Shown: positions 17,640 to 26,075 of the stretch, in pieces
Layout of the letters: every line of letters begins with the position of its first letter
How positions within the stretch are numbered: the first letter of the stretch is position 1
DNA from: Bdellovibrio sp.
GTDB lineage: Bacteria; Bdellovibrionota; Bacteriovoracia; Bacteriovoracales; Bacteriovoracaceae
Direction: 5' to 3'
Assembly (NCBI GenBank): GCA_016187935.1
Contig: JACPIU010000030.1
Location: 1 to 44,755 of the forward strand
DNA length: 44,755 nt
Notes under the pieces: model-generated
Seen by the model: the letters and a program-made list of their open reading frames with translations, nothing else
What the model was told of the DNA's origin: nothing
Databases searched by the model: none
Program-made: the position numbers and the translations under genes

Positions 17640-18656
17640 ATGAGCGTTGATCGAATCATTGATTGGAGCATGACGAAAGTAGAAATCCCTTTTCGCACAC
17701 CTTTCACGATTATCACCGGACCAGAGAAACGCACTCTTCATACCCGTTCTATTCTTGAACTCAAAGTTCATCTCGCTTCAGGACAAGAACTAGAAAGCGA
17801 GGCCCATCCCCTTCCCGGTCTGCATGCCGAAACGATAGAATTTTGCCAACAGGAACTAGAAACATTTTTGCAATCGGTTCGTCACCTTGCTTTTGAGTTT
17901 CCTTCAAAACATCTTGCTTTCTTTGAACTGGACAAACTATCAGGATCAGGACGCGTTGCCATTGAAGGCCTTTTCTTACCCTGGCTTTTCTCCGCTCCTA
18001 AGCAAGTCCGCTCTCAGGCCCTGGTGGTGCCTGACTTACTCAAACCACTTCCTGCACAACTGGGCCTCTATAAATATCTCAAAATCAAACTGGGTCGCCT
18101 GGAGTTTAAGCAAGAACTCGCCTGGGCCGAAGCTCTGCATGAAGCACTTCCCTCTTCAGTCCGCTGGCGACTGGATGGCAACCAGCAACTGACACTTGAG
18201 CAAGTCACCCAATTATCACAGATGCCTTTTAAAGCACGCATCGATTATATTGAAGAACCGGTAAAGGATTTTTTCCAAGTTTTATGTTCCGACACACAGA
18301 CACTATTTCCCCTGCCGTTCGCCCTCGATGAGTCGCTCAAATTAGTTCTCAACACCGGCCTCAACCTAGGACAGCTAAAGTCCAGAGGTCTCAAGGCCTT
18401 TATTATTCGTCCGCCTTCTCTCGCAGGTTACAGTGTTGCTCTTAAGGCCATAGAGATGGCCGACTCTTTTGATCTCTTGTCAGTTTTAAGTTCCAGCTTC
18501 GAAGGGCCTTTGGGTTTTGAACGCCTTCTCTGTCTCCTTTCTGTTCCTCGACAATCACTGATAAAGGCCGAGGCCCATGGTCTTGACACTATCACCTGTC
18601 TCGACTTTGAGCACTTCCATGTTAAAATACCTGATGTAATTTTTTTTAAATTATGA
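17640..18656 (+). CDS. menC: o-Succinylbenzoate synthase (MenC)
   Basis: This enolase-superfamily enzyme dehydrates SHCHC to o-succinylbenzoate. The barrel contains KxK at K148/K150 (YLKIKL), and Mg ligands D179 (RLDGNQ), E205 or E206 (YIEEP) and D230 (ALDES). The second catalytic position, usually Lys in VIKPS, is Arg here (R257, FIIRPPS). The lid domain is at the N terminus (FRTPFTI). GGGAGGG lies eight bases before the ATG, 20 bases after menA. Position and motifs support MenC; a promiscuous N-acylamino acid racemase is less likely. Confidence 0.88.
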   Translation: MSVDRIIDWSMTKVEIPFRTPFTIITGPEKRTLHTRSILELKVHLASGQELESEAHPLPGLHAETIEFCQQELETFLQSVRHLAFEFPSKHLAFFELDKLSGSGRVAIEGLFLPWLFSAPKQVRSQALVVPDLLKPLPAQLGLYKYLKIKLGRLEFKQELAWAEALHEALPSSVRWRLDGNQQLTLEQVTQLSQMPFKARIDYIEEPVKDFFQVLCSDTQTLFPLPFALDESLKLVLNTGLNLGQLKSRGLKAFIIRPPSLAGYSVALKAIEMADSFDLLSVLSSSFEGPLGFERLLCLLSVPRQSLIKAEAHGLDTITCLDFEHFHVKIPDVIFFKL

Positions 18657-18678
18657 AGAATTCAATGAGGAGTTCGCG

Positions 18679-18897
18679 ATGAAAATGATCATTACCGTAT
18701 GCTCACTGCTTTTTTTAGTGGCAAGTTGTTCCTGCTTTAAGCACAAAAAAGATTGTTGCGCGGAAGGGCCTAAGTCCTGCGAAAGCAAATGCCAGCACCA
18801 GGGTACCGATCATAAATGTGACGGCCATAAAGGCGAAGGTCAACACTGCCCAATGCACGCCACTCCTACACCGACACCAGAACCTGAAAAGAAATAA
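18679..18897 (+). CDS. Small Cys/His-rich lipoprotein
   Basis: A 72-residue protein with a lipoprotein signal: hydrophobic segment then LVASC, with Cys17 as the predicted lipidated residue. The mature part has several more Cys, many His and Lys, and a Thr-Pro tail (TPTPTPEPEKK). The ligand-rich composition could bind metal ions (inference). GAGGAG precedes the ATG. It starts 22 bases after menC and may be part of that transcript, though no link to menaquinone is evident. Confidence 0.75.
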   Translation: MKMIITVCSLLFLVASCSCFKHKKDCCAEGPKSCESKCQHQGTDHKCDGHKGEGQHCPMHATPTPTPEPEKK

Positions 18898-18927
18898 ATC
18901 AAGCTGAGTTGGGGATTAAGGTTAAGA

Positions 18928-19046
18928 GCCTATCCCAAAACCTTCAGATGCTAGGCGCGATTGAGGGAGCGCGGAGGCGTACACAGAGTGTACGCCGCAC
19001 AAGCGAATGATTGAGCAACGACGCAGATGAGGGTTTTGGGATAGGC
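18928..19046. repeat. Palindromic intergenic element B, copy 2
   Basis: Outer arms GCCTATCCCAAAACC (18928-18942) and GGTTTTGGGATAGGC (19032-19046) pair over 15 bases. The core (18946-18978) matches 5166-5198 of copy 1 with a single mismatch, and the right core matches as well. An inner hairpin GGCGTACAC/GTGTACGCC (18976-18984 and 18988-18996) replaces the different inner stem of copy 1. It lies between convergent genes, where it could serve as a terminator for both. Confidence 0.88.
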
Positions 19047-19052
19047 CCTAAA

Positions 19053-19490
19053 TCAGTTGCATTTGCTGGCCTGGATGAGCTGGACTGCTCGCGCTGGATC
19101 GTTCGAAGCCAGATAGTTAGATACACCTTTAACTTTTTTCAAGATGACGTTATTGGAAACGTTGCTATGGGATAGTAATTGGATTTCTGTTTCCACAATC
19201 ATATCGTGAAACAAATCTAAATCGACCAGCCCCTGGCGAGTTGTCTCCTTAAACATAAAAGTCCGGGCCTTGCGATGGCGCTCGCGTTTGGTGGGATGAT
19301 CGGACGGATAAGTTTCCAAAACATAATCAATAATTTGTCCCTTACCCTGATTGTTTTCCACCACTGGACGAATCAATCCAATGACACGATAAATCCCGCA
19401 ATTTTTAAAATCAAATTCGCCCACATCCACCGCTTGGCCGGAGATCGGCCAGGCAATTGCAAGAACAATAATCCAGAAAAGCTTTTTCAT
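19053..19490 (-). CDS. Small secreted protein coupled to a clan CD peptidase gene
   Basis: A 145-residue product with a signal peptide (MKKLFWIIVLAIAWPISGQA). The mature part is mixed alpha/beta, with only two cysteines: one in KNCGIYRV early and one near the end (SKCN). The ATG at 19490 overlaps the stop of the upstream peptidase-like gene by four bases (ATGA), so translation is coupled. That arrangement suggests a functional partner, such as an inhibitor, chaperone or substrate of the upstream protein; this is inference only. No family recognised. Confidence 0.7.
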   Translation of the reverse strand: MKKLFWIIVLAIAWPISGQAVDVGEFDFKNCGIYRVIGLIRPVVENNQGKGQIIDYVLETYPSDHPTKRERHRKARTFMFKETTRQGLVDLDLFHDMIVETEIQLLSHSNVSNNVILKKVKGVSNYLASNDPARAVQLIQASKCN

Positions 19491-21733
19491 CGGCAATCTC
19501 GCGCACGTGAAGGGGTTAAAGCGGAAGTCCGTGCTGCTTCACCTTCAGGAATTCCTTCCCGCTCACAGGCCAACAACTCAGCGTAGGCCCGAATCTGCTG
19601 CGGTTTTCCTTGTTTTAACAATTTGTAAACATTGGCCAATGCCTCGGCACCCGCTTTCGCCCGTCGTAAATTTTTAAATTTGGATTTATAGGCACCTTCC
19701 TTACCCCATTGGGCAAATTGCAAGGCCCTTTGCTTGTCCAGAACTTTGCGGATTTTCTCAGGGGCCTCTGCACGATCTTGATAGAGAAGAATTCGTGCCT
19801 GTTGCCGTTCTTCGAAGGCCACCCGTCGTCTTTGACAATTACATTTATTATACGCGTTGGTACAACTTGGATAGGTATATCCCATCCCAACACGTTCTGT
19901 GATTGTCCAAATGGGGAACTCCATCAAACCATCTGAGACAGATGCTTGACAGTCGGCATGCTGGGGTACATTGCTCAGATATTGATCGATATCATCCAAT
20001 CGCAACAATTCGCACCTCATCTGGCACGACGTTCTGTCCGAATGGCAGCGAATGGCAGCATCGTCCCCCACCACCAACGCCGGACACCTTCTGCAACCGC
20101 CACGGCATTTTTCTTCGGCCTGTGGCAGAAGTGCTCGTACCCGATCACAACGACCTTTCTGTTCATCACACACCGTCTTGGTTGTTTGCGCTTCTTCCTT
20201 GTATGATGAACTCTGGCGTGCCCTTTCCAATAATTCATTTTTCAATTGTTCTTCCGCGGCATTCAACGTTGCTTGTCCACTCAAACAACGACCGTCGCGA
20301 GATTCACATAAATGGCGGATGACTTTATCGGTACGTGCCTCTAAATTGAGCAATTTGTTCTTGGCGCTCTCAACCAAAGAGGCCAGCTCATCAGCGGCAA
20401 TGCTTTTTGTCTCAGAATTACTGGAGTTAAGCTGACGCTTCAGAAGAGCAGGAATAGTCACACCCAATTCTTTCGCCAAAGATTTATTAAGCTCTATCTT
20501 ATGCTTCAGTTCAGTCTCGGCCAGTTTCCCTTCCATGGTCTCCAAGCTTGAATCCATTTTGCGCATGTAACATTGAAGAGTGCTTATGCTCAAAGTACCA
20601 CAGCTTGAAAAACTTCGCTCACCCCCGGCCAGAGCAAGCATTTTTTTAAAATCATCACTCATGGCCTTGATCCGCTCTTCGAGCAGAGCGCGATTCCCGC
20701 TATCCACCGCGGCATGGAAAGTTTCTGTAATGCCAGCAGGAACCTCCGGCAAGTTTAGGCCCTGGGCAAGACACATTCCTCTCACCGTTTGGTTTCGGCC
20801 AGTTTGAGGATTTAATGCCGTGATATAAAGAGTGGAATCCTCTGACTCTTCCGGATACGGGTCAGGATTGAATACCACGTCCATTAAATACAGATCGGAA
20901 GAAAGTTGCGGCACCGAAGGGTAACAGCCATGGCGCATGGCCATGCGATGAAGTTCTCCATCACTGGGGGCCCGACCAAACTCTTTTAAAAAATCGGCAC
21001 GTAGTTTACCCAAGGTTATTGAGCTATAACTCCAGTCATTGGCATCAGCGGCCGCCACACCACAAACCGTCGAGCCAATACTATCAACACCGGCCTTCAT
21101 CAAAAGAGAAAGTCCTCCGCCGCTGTTGCAATGATCAAGCACCGCATGCACATTGGTGAGACGCCGGATAATATCGTCATTGATAATTTCCGTGGTACCA
21201 TCAGCGTTGGTTCGAATCGACATCCCATTATTCGCGCGGATAATCCCCGCCATACGGTAGTAGCTCATATTCCTGGAGCTGGCGGGTTCTGATTCGGCAT
21301 TGGGATTAAAGGCCGAAACGCTAAAGTCACCCCTGCTCGCCCCCTTACCACCGTGATCAGTCATGTAAAGTTGAAAGGAATCTCCTGTAAAATTAGCGTC
21401 ACGCAGACCGTTTTGAAAGTTGGTCTCAAAATTATTTACGGTAGCGACACCATCCGGCCGTGCCCACGGATTTAATCCTTCCCGTGTGGCCTCATCACTT
21501 CGCAGGCAACTGAATGCACCGCTGTTGCCCGACAATTTGGTGCCCTGACAATCGGCAGGCAAAGTCGATGAGTAACGAAGAAGGTCCAATTCGTAAGAGC
21601 TATCGTTCAATCCTGGGGCGCAAGTGGATGAAGACGCTCCGTTGAACATCAACGCCCGACAGGTTGTGGCCCAACTCAAAGAGCTGCTTATCGGCCCCAG
21701 TAAAAACAGGATAGGCAGGAAACACTTCACCAT
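19487..21733 (-). CDS. Predicted secreted clan CD (legumain/caspase-like) cysteine peptidase with coiled-coil C-terminal region
   Basis: This 748-residue protein has a signal peptide (to about residue 22). Within the first 240 residues are the two hallmarks of clan CD peptidases: a hydrophobic strand then Asp-His-Gly (LYMTDHGGKG, H127-G128), and a second strand ending Asp-x-Cys with a Gly/Ser turn (VLDHCNSGGG, C202). Spacing and order match legumain-type (C13) and related enzymes, which use this His/Cys dyad. Residues about 340-520 are charged and likely coiled-coil. Residues about 545-665 hold many Cys, including CRGGCRRC and CNCQRRR. The substrate is unknown. The relation to named families is an inference from the dyad motifs. 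Confidence 0.65.
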   Translation of the reverse strand: MVKCFLPILFLLGPISSSLSWATTCRALMFNGASSSTCAPGLNDSSYELDLLRYSSTLPADCQGTKLSGNSGAFSCLRSDEATREGLNPWARPDGVATVNNFETNFQNGLRDANFTGDSFQLYMTDHGGKGASRGDFSVSAFNPNAESEPASSRNMSYYRMAGIIRANNGMSIRTNADGTTEIINDDIIRRLTNVHAVLDHCNSGGGLSLLMKAGVDSIGSTVCGVAAADANDWSYSSITLGKLRADFLKEFGRAPSDGELHRMAMRHGCYPSVPQLSSDLYLMDVVFNPDPYPEESEDSTLYITALNPQTGRNQTVRGMCLAQGLNLPEVPAGITETFHAAVDSGNRALLEERIKAMSDDFKKMLALAGGERSFSSCGTLSISTLQCYMRKMDSSLETMEGKLAETELKHKIELNKSLAKELGVTIPALLKRQLNSSNSETKSIAADELASLVESAKNKLLNLEARTDKVIRHLCESRDGRCLSGQATLNAAEEQLKNELLERARQSSSYKEEAQTTKTVCDEQKGRCDRVRALLPQAEEKCRGGCRRCPALVVGDDAAIRCHSDRTSCQMRCELLRLDDIDQYLSNVPQHADCQASVSDGLMEFPIWTITERVGMGYTYPSCTNAYNKCNCQRRRVAFEERQQARILLYQDRAEAPEKIRKVLDKQRALQFAQWGKEGAYKSKFKNLRRAKAGAEALANVYKLLKQGKPQQIRAYAELLACEREGIPEGEAARTSALTPSRARDCR

Positions 21734-21831
21734 ATCTTCTTATCGGACAATTGGGTCTCCTTTTTAACCTGTGTATCTCTCGGTAATTACAGACAACTGC
21801 CTCTATGACAGATTCCACATTTTTTCCATCA

Positions 21832-23073
21832 TTAAGGAACTTCACTGGCAGGACGACGTTTCAGAATCGTCCCCAGTCCAGTCAGGGTCCGCTTGACTTC
21901 ATCATTTTTTTGAAAGCCAATTTGAGTGATTTGCATTTCCAAGTCATGAATGTGGGCGGCCCCCCAAGCAATCACAACTAATTTTGATGTGGGAAGCACT
22001 TCGTTCAATTTAGAGAGCAACCTCTCATTTCTCTTCTTTAAAATGTCGCCAAAAATAGTTTTAAGGATACCCTCTTGTTTCATCATGCGATCAATTTCTA
22101 AAATACTACTGATGTTCAGATTGCTTTCTCCCGCTTTAGCTACGCTCAATAGGTTGATAAAATTGACAGTCTCGCGGCTTAGTTCAGAGGTATCCACATC
22201 CGCCCAAACAAATTTGATCTTGGTTTTCTCGGGGAATTTAAATTCATTTTTCTGCTCTGAAACACCAATCTTCTGGGCCAGATTTCCATAAAACAGTTCG
22301 CCTTTGATCAAACCTTTTGTGTCCTTGACTCCTTCCATAAGAAATACCGCTTCCTTATCGCGATAATCTTTCACAATCTCCTGATAAAACGAGGCATCTC
22401 CGATATGGGCCATGGGAAGCAGAACTATTTTTCTATCACCTTTGACAAAACTTCTTTCCACACAGACGAGATTGCCTTGATCGATGCTGAACCCTAGATT
22501 CTTATGCAAAATATAAAAAGGACTTATGAGAGAGATCATGATGGAAAGTGCAAAAAAAGCTCCAGACAGGACGGTGTTAAAAATTATTCTCGGGCCTCTC
22601 GAAGAATAATATTGCACTCTGAAAAATCTGGATGAATCATATCGAGAAAGCAAAAAGGCCATGATGCAAATTACAAGTTGCAGGAGATTCATAGTATAAA
22701 AAAAAGTTCTAAAAGTATTCCCTGTACTCATCAGAAAATGAAAATTACTGTACTGTGTAATGAAATCAAAAAAACTCACATGCTCAACTGCACTGAAAAT
22801 AAAAGGTGTTGAAACAAATGACGAGGTTAAAAGAAAAAGCGAAAGGATAAAAACATAATTTGAAATTCTTGATTGATAGATCACAGAAAGTAAAAGCGTA
22901 CCAAGAGCAAATATCCAAAGTAAGGATGAAAAAATATTGCAACAATTCATCAATAATTGGGACTGGGTTTGGAAAATGGTCACTAGCCCCGCATGCATGA
23001 ATCCGACACATGCCTCAAAGAAGGACAAAGCAATAAAAGCTCGAAAGATTCGATCAAGTATTTTGTTTGACAT
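21832..23073 (-). CDS. Membrane-anchored TraB/Tiki-like protein
   Basis: A 413-residue protein with about five predicted membrane spans (roughly 10-32, 45-65, 72-95, 125-143 and 165-188). These precede a soluble domain with TraB/PrgY/Tiki features: PMAHIGD (220-226), hydrophobic strand with MEGV (246-249), ADVD (291-294), RNER (348-351), and GAAHIHDLE (371-379), which contains the family's C-terminal G-x-x-H. Tiki/TraB relatives are metal-dependent proteases or signal-processing proteins; the biochemical role here is not established. It stands upstream of the clan CD gene on the same strand but about 98 bases away. Confidence 0.65.
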   Translation of the reverse strand: MSNKILDRIFRAFIALSFFEACVGFMHAGLVTIFQTQSQLLMNCCNIFSSLLWIFALGTLLLSVIYQSRISNYVFILSLFLLTSSFVSTPFIFSAVEHVSFFDFITQYSNFHFLMSTGNTFRTFFYTMNLLQLVICIMAFLLSRYDSSRFFRVQYYSSRGPRIIFNTVLSGAFFALSIMISLISPFYILHKNLGFSIDQGNLVCVERSFVKGDRKIVLLPMAHIGDASFYQEIVKDYRDKEAVFLMEGVKDTKGLIKGELFYGNLAQKIGVSEQKNEFKFPEKTKIKFVWADVDTSELSRETVNFINLLSVAKAGESNLNISSILEIDRMMKQEGILKTIFGDILKKRNERLLSKLNEVLPTSKLVVIAWGAAHIHDLEMQITQIGFQKNDEVKRTLTGLGTILKRRPASEVP

Positions 23074-23175
23074 GCACGCCCCGGAAATTCTCTTGAAAAA
23101 CTCTTTGTTTTATCGGAACACAGACTAAGATCATGAGAGACCTAATCGCTCAAGGAAAAAAAGGCCGCTTTTGAT

Positions 23176-23590
23176 CTATTTCACCGATTGAATAGGGAGA
23201 GAATATCTTTCAAGGCCCCCAGTGACCTGGGATCGCCTCACCTCTCTCACATCAGGGACGAAGCCATTAACAAACTGACATTGTCCGTTTTCAGGTTTGA
23301 GATAATATCCCGTACCCAAATTAACAAATTCGTGCCACAAATTCGTGCCATGTACTCGGTGTTGTGTGCCAGAACATAAGCGCGCCGATGTTCGCACTTG
23401 GATCATGATAAGAGATAAAGTCCCACATGGTATCGAACTTCTGTAAGAAAATATTTTGAAAAGTCAGAACTTTTTTTGCTTTTGAGCGCAACTTGAGTTG
23501 AGAGTTCTTGCAATTTTTTTTCCTGTTACGTGTTTGTATGCGTGAGCATTTCAGTTTTAAGCGCACGCAATTTTTTAACCGCCGATGCAT
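23176..23590 (-). pseudogene. Decayed gene frameshifted by a 13-bp tandem duplication
   Basis: Two overlapping minus-strand frames (23321-23590 and 23176-23406) join into one continuous reading frame if one copy of CAAATTCGTGCCA is removed. The duplicated units are 23325-23337 and 23338-23350, perfect and adjacent. Thirteen bases shift the frame by one. The joined product would read ...HTTPSTWHEF directly into VNLGTGYYLKPENG, keeping both halves in similar composition. No family was recognised, the upstream end is very basic, and there is no ribosome binding site, so it looks like a degraded gene. Confidence 0.5.
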
Positions 23591-23674
23591 GATTCAAAAT
23601 GTTCAAAGTCGTATCGTGGGCCATTTTAGCGCGATAAATTTGGATTGAAAATGTGTGGCGGTCAGACGTCTTAC

Positions 23675-23816
23675 TTCCGAGCATAACAAACTCGCCTATC
23701 AAAAATTTTCCTGCTTGCCGCTTTCGTGAAGTAACCCGGTGGCGTGATTTATGCAGGCATGTCCTTTCTGAATTATAAAAAATAATAATGCATTGTCGCT
23801 ACTACTGGGCATGTAT
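23675..23816. repeat. Dispersed repeat A, copy 2
   Basis: Same orientation as copy 1 (88-246), with 39 identical bases at its left end and about 20 bases fewer in the middle. Here no HTH fragment adjoins it; the LysE-family gene ends 20 bases to the right. The flanking decayed sequence on the left supports a history of mobile-element insertion. Confidence 0.75.
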
Positions 23817-23836
23817 CACTGTTTTCGGTTGTCCGT

Positions 23837-24457
23837 TTAATCCGTACTGGCCAGTACCGCGCCGGCCCCAATCATCATGGTGCCGGTGACTTTGGGATGG
23901 GAGATTTTTTTCGCCCAAGTGCATTTGCGACCAAGCTTGTCCATGGCATAGGCCGTGGCCCAACTGTAAAGAGCAAGGATGGCCATGAAGGTACTGCCAA
24001 GAAGGAAGTATTGTTCAGTCAGAGGTGCATGGGGATCCATGAAGGGCGGAAAAAATGAGGTATAACAGAGAATTGCCTTTGGATTGGAGAAGGTGACCCA
24101 GAATCCTTGGCGAAAGAGAGTCCGGAAACTTTCCTTGGAGTAAGATGGATGGTTTTCAATTTGCACATTTCCAGAGTTCTGTAAGAAACTCTTGACTCCC
24201 ATATAAATCAGATAACCTGCACCGAACCATTTGAGCCAGGTAAAGACAACAACCGATGACTTGAGTATGGACGTGATGCCTATCGAAGCAAGGAAAATAA
24301 AAAGCAGGTGAGCGGTTAGTGTTCCAATGATGCTTAACATGGCCCGACGGTGACCATGGCGCGCTCCTTGGGCCATGAGAAAAAGAGAGGTGGGACCTGG
24401 CGCAGCGATGACCAAAGCCGATGCAAAAATAAAAGACAAATATAATTCTGCTGACAT
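23837..24457 (-). CDS. LysE/RhtB-family amino acid exporter
   Basis: A 206-residue inner membrane protein with about six hydrophobic spans. The N-terminal APGPTSLFLMAQGARHGHRRAM matches the family signature (P-G-P, then a basic loop), and FSNPKAILCYTSFFPPF matches the conserved second half. These transporters export basic or neutral amino acids or homoserine lactones; the substrate cannot be told. The start at 24457 follows GGAGG by five bases; an upstream ATG at 24469 overlaps that site. Confidence 0.88.
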   Translation of the reverse strand: MSAELYLSFIFASALVIAAPGPTSLFLMAQGARHGHRRAMLSIIGTLTAHLLFIFLASIGITSILKSSVVVFTWLKWFGAGYLIYMGVKSFLQNSGNVQIENHPSYSKESFRTLFRQGFWVTFSNPKAILCYTSFFPPFMDPHAPLTEQYFLLGSTFMAILALYSWATAYAMDKLGRKCTWAKKISHPKVTGTMMIGAGAVLASTD

Positions 24458-24797
24458 CAAAACCTCCATTCGCCCAATGTGTAAACGAACTGATTCATGT
24501 CAAGGGCCATCAGCAAGATTAACCACAAAGGGACACAACAAAATATAATTTTTCCTAAAAATGAGCTTTCATAGAAAGCAATAATTATGCCAGAATGAGG
24601 GATTGCCGGAATATATGGTGGGTTCGAGAATCGATTGGAACGGGAACTCTTGTGCCGATATCCCGTCGCTAGCTGACTACATCGATCCAGAAACTGGGGA
24701 ATGCAAGAGTGGCGAGGGACTCAGAAGGCCGACACGTCCTTGAAGCATAGACTCGGCCAAGGTCCCTTCTCCCAAGTCCCTGATAAGCCTCTCTATT
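24458..24797. other. Intergenic stretch between LysE gene and short Hsp70 gene, with a 3' hairpin
   Basis: No gene is supported here; a minus-strand frame running through 24677-24910 overlaps the hsp70 end in another frame. At 24715-24781, just after the hsp70 stop, AGGGACT pairs with AGTCCCT. Inside, AGAAGG plus CCGA can pair with TCGGCCTTCT if an eight-base bulge is allowed. It may be a transcript-end structure for the chaperone gene, although no T-run follows closely. The rest is AT-rich leader for the LysE gene's neighbourhood with nothing further seen. Confidence 0.45.
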
Positions 24798-26075
24798 TTA
24801 TGAGAAAATATACTCGCGCCAAGCAAAACGCCCCAGACCGGCCACGACTGATTGATAAACCTTGTGCTCCTTGAGCTTGGCCTCACCGAATAACTGTTTG
24901 AATCGCTCACGCAAGAGAGGGCTTTGCGCTGTTCCGCCAGTCAAACAGATTTCGTCCACCAGGGATGGATCAGTCCCGGATTGACGAAAAACCTCCAGCA
25001 TGGTGTCCATAATCCGGTCTACCGTGGCGCAGGCCTGTTGGAAAAATTCCATTCGCTTCAGCTTCTCTTCGATCTCGATACCGGGAGCAAAGAAACGAAA
25101 ACATACCTCAGGGTCTGTCCCGAGCGCAATTTTCGCGCGCTCAATTTCTCCAAACAAAGGCCAGCCCAATTGGTTTTCCACCAAGGCAAAAAGTTGATCA
25201 ATGCGCCGCTGGTCCTGGCCGCTTACACTCCAAGTACGAATCTCTTTTAAAAACTCCCAGGTATCTCTTTCTTTTAAGTGTGTGATGTGCGCAGGTGAGC
25301 ACATTTTGCTCAAGAGCCCACGGGGAAAAGTGATGAAATTATTGGACATGGGAAGCCGGTAGGTGACGTTTTTACCGAAATGGGGCGCGATCGATTCTTG
25401 CATGATGATGCCGTCAAGCGCGTCTCCCGCGAGAAAAATACCACTCAAACCCAACACATCTTCTGGCACATACTCGCCAGGATGCAGGCGAAGAAGGGTG
25501 AAATCAGACGTTCCCCCGCCAAAATCGCAAACCAAGACCAGACGTTCACTCTCGCCCTCACCCTTGAAATCCAAACCCGCGGCCAGAGGTTCGGGACAAA
25601 ATCTCACGTTTCGATAGCCCGCCAAACGTGCCGCGCTTCGCATACGGCCTTCCGCCAAACGATCAAGCTCCTGATCTAAAGAATAAAGCGCTGGCCGCCC
25701 CAACATCACATCGCTCACCTCTTCGCCAGTGTATCGGTTGGCACGCTCACGCATCACGCGCAAAATAGTGGCGATCAATTCCTCAATTTTGAATTTGCGC
25801 TCATGAATCACAGTCCCGCTGTATCCCGGTTCGGGAAGAAATTTTTTCACCGATTTAAAAAAACGCCCCTCGCCTCCTTGCTCACGATACTGACGAACCG
25901 CTTCCTGCCCGAAATACCACTGATCGCGATGAGGAGTGTAAATCAAAGATCGCAGCATTTGATTACCGTCAGATTCGAGCGGCAAGATGCTGACCATTCC
26001 TTCTGCTGAAACATGGGCGAGCAGGGAATTGGAAGTACCAAAATCAATGGCATGGCAAGATTGATGAACGCTCAT
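24798..26075 (-). CDS. Short Hsp70-family protein (YegD-like)
   Basis: A 425-residue actin-fold ATPase of the Hsp70 superfamily without a substrate-binding domain. Phosphate-1 is DFGTSNS (11-17), phosphate-2 is VCDFGGGTSDF, and the adenosine motif is CLTGGTAQSPL. YegD relatives of this size are putative chaperones with unknown clients. The ATG at 26075 is chosen because GAGGAGG is five bases upstream; the longer frame to 26141 has no support. The gene is divergent from the GT87 gene, with a region of about 260 bp between them. Confidence 0.85.
   Translation of the reverse strand: MSVHQSCHAIDFGTSNSLLAHVSAEGMVSILPLESDGNQMLRSLIYTPHRDQWYFGQEAVRQYREQGGEGRFFKSVKKFLPEPGYSGTVIHERKFKIEELIATILRVMRERANRYTGEEVSDVMLGRPALYSLDQELDRLAEGRMRSAARLAGYRNVRFCPEPLAAGLDFKGEGESERLVLVCDFGGGTSDFTLLRLHPGEYVPEDVLGLSGIFLAGDALDGIIMQESIAPHFGKNVTYRLPMSNNFITFPRGLLSKMCSPAHITHLKERDTWEFLKEIRTWSVSGQDQRRIDQLFALVENQLGWPLFGEIERAKIALGTDPEVCFRFFAPGIEIEEKLKRMEFFQQACATVDRIMDTMLEVFRQSGTDPSLVDEICLTGGTAQSPLLRERFKQLFGEAKLKEHKVYQSVVAGLGRFAWREYIFS

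Noticed and set aside
88-23816. A 23-kb composite transposon bounded by repeat A copies
   Set aside because: The interval holds housekeeping genes (lysS, menaquinone cluster, sdaA), and the copies are diverged, so recent joint mobility is unlikely.
24677-24910. 77-residue minus-strand frame at the end of the hsp70 gene
   Set aside because: Runs in another frame through the conserved hsp70 C-terminal coding region.
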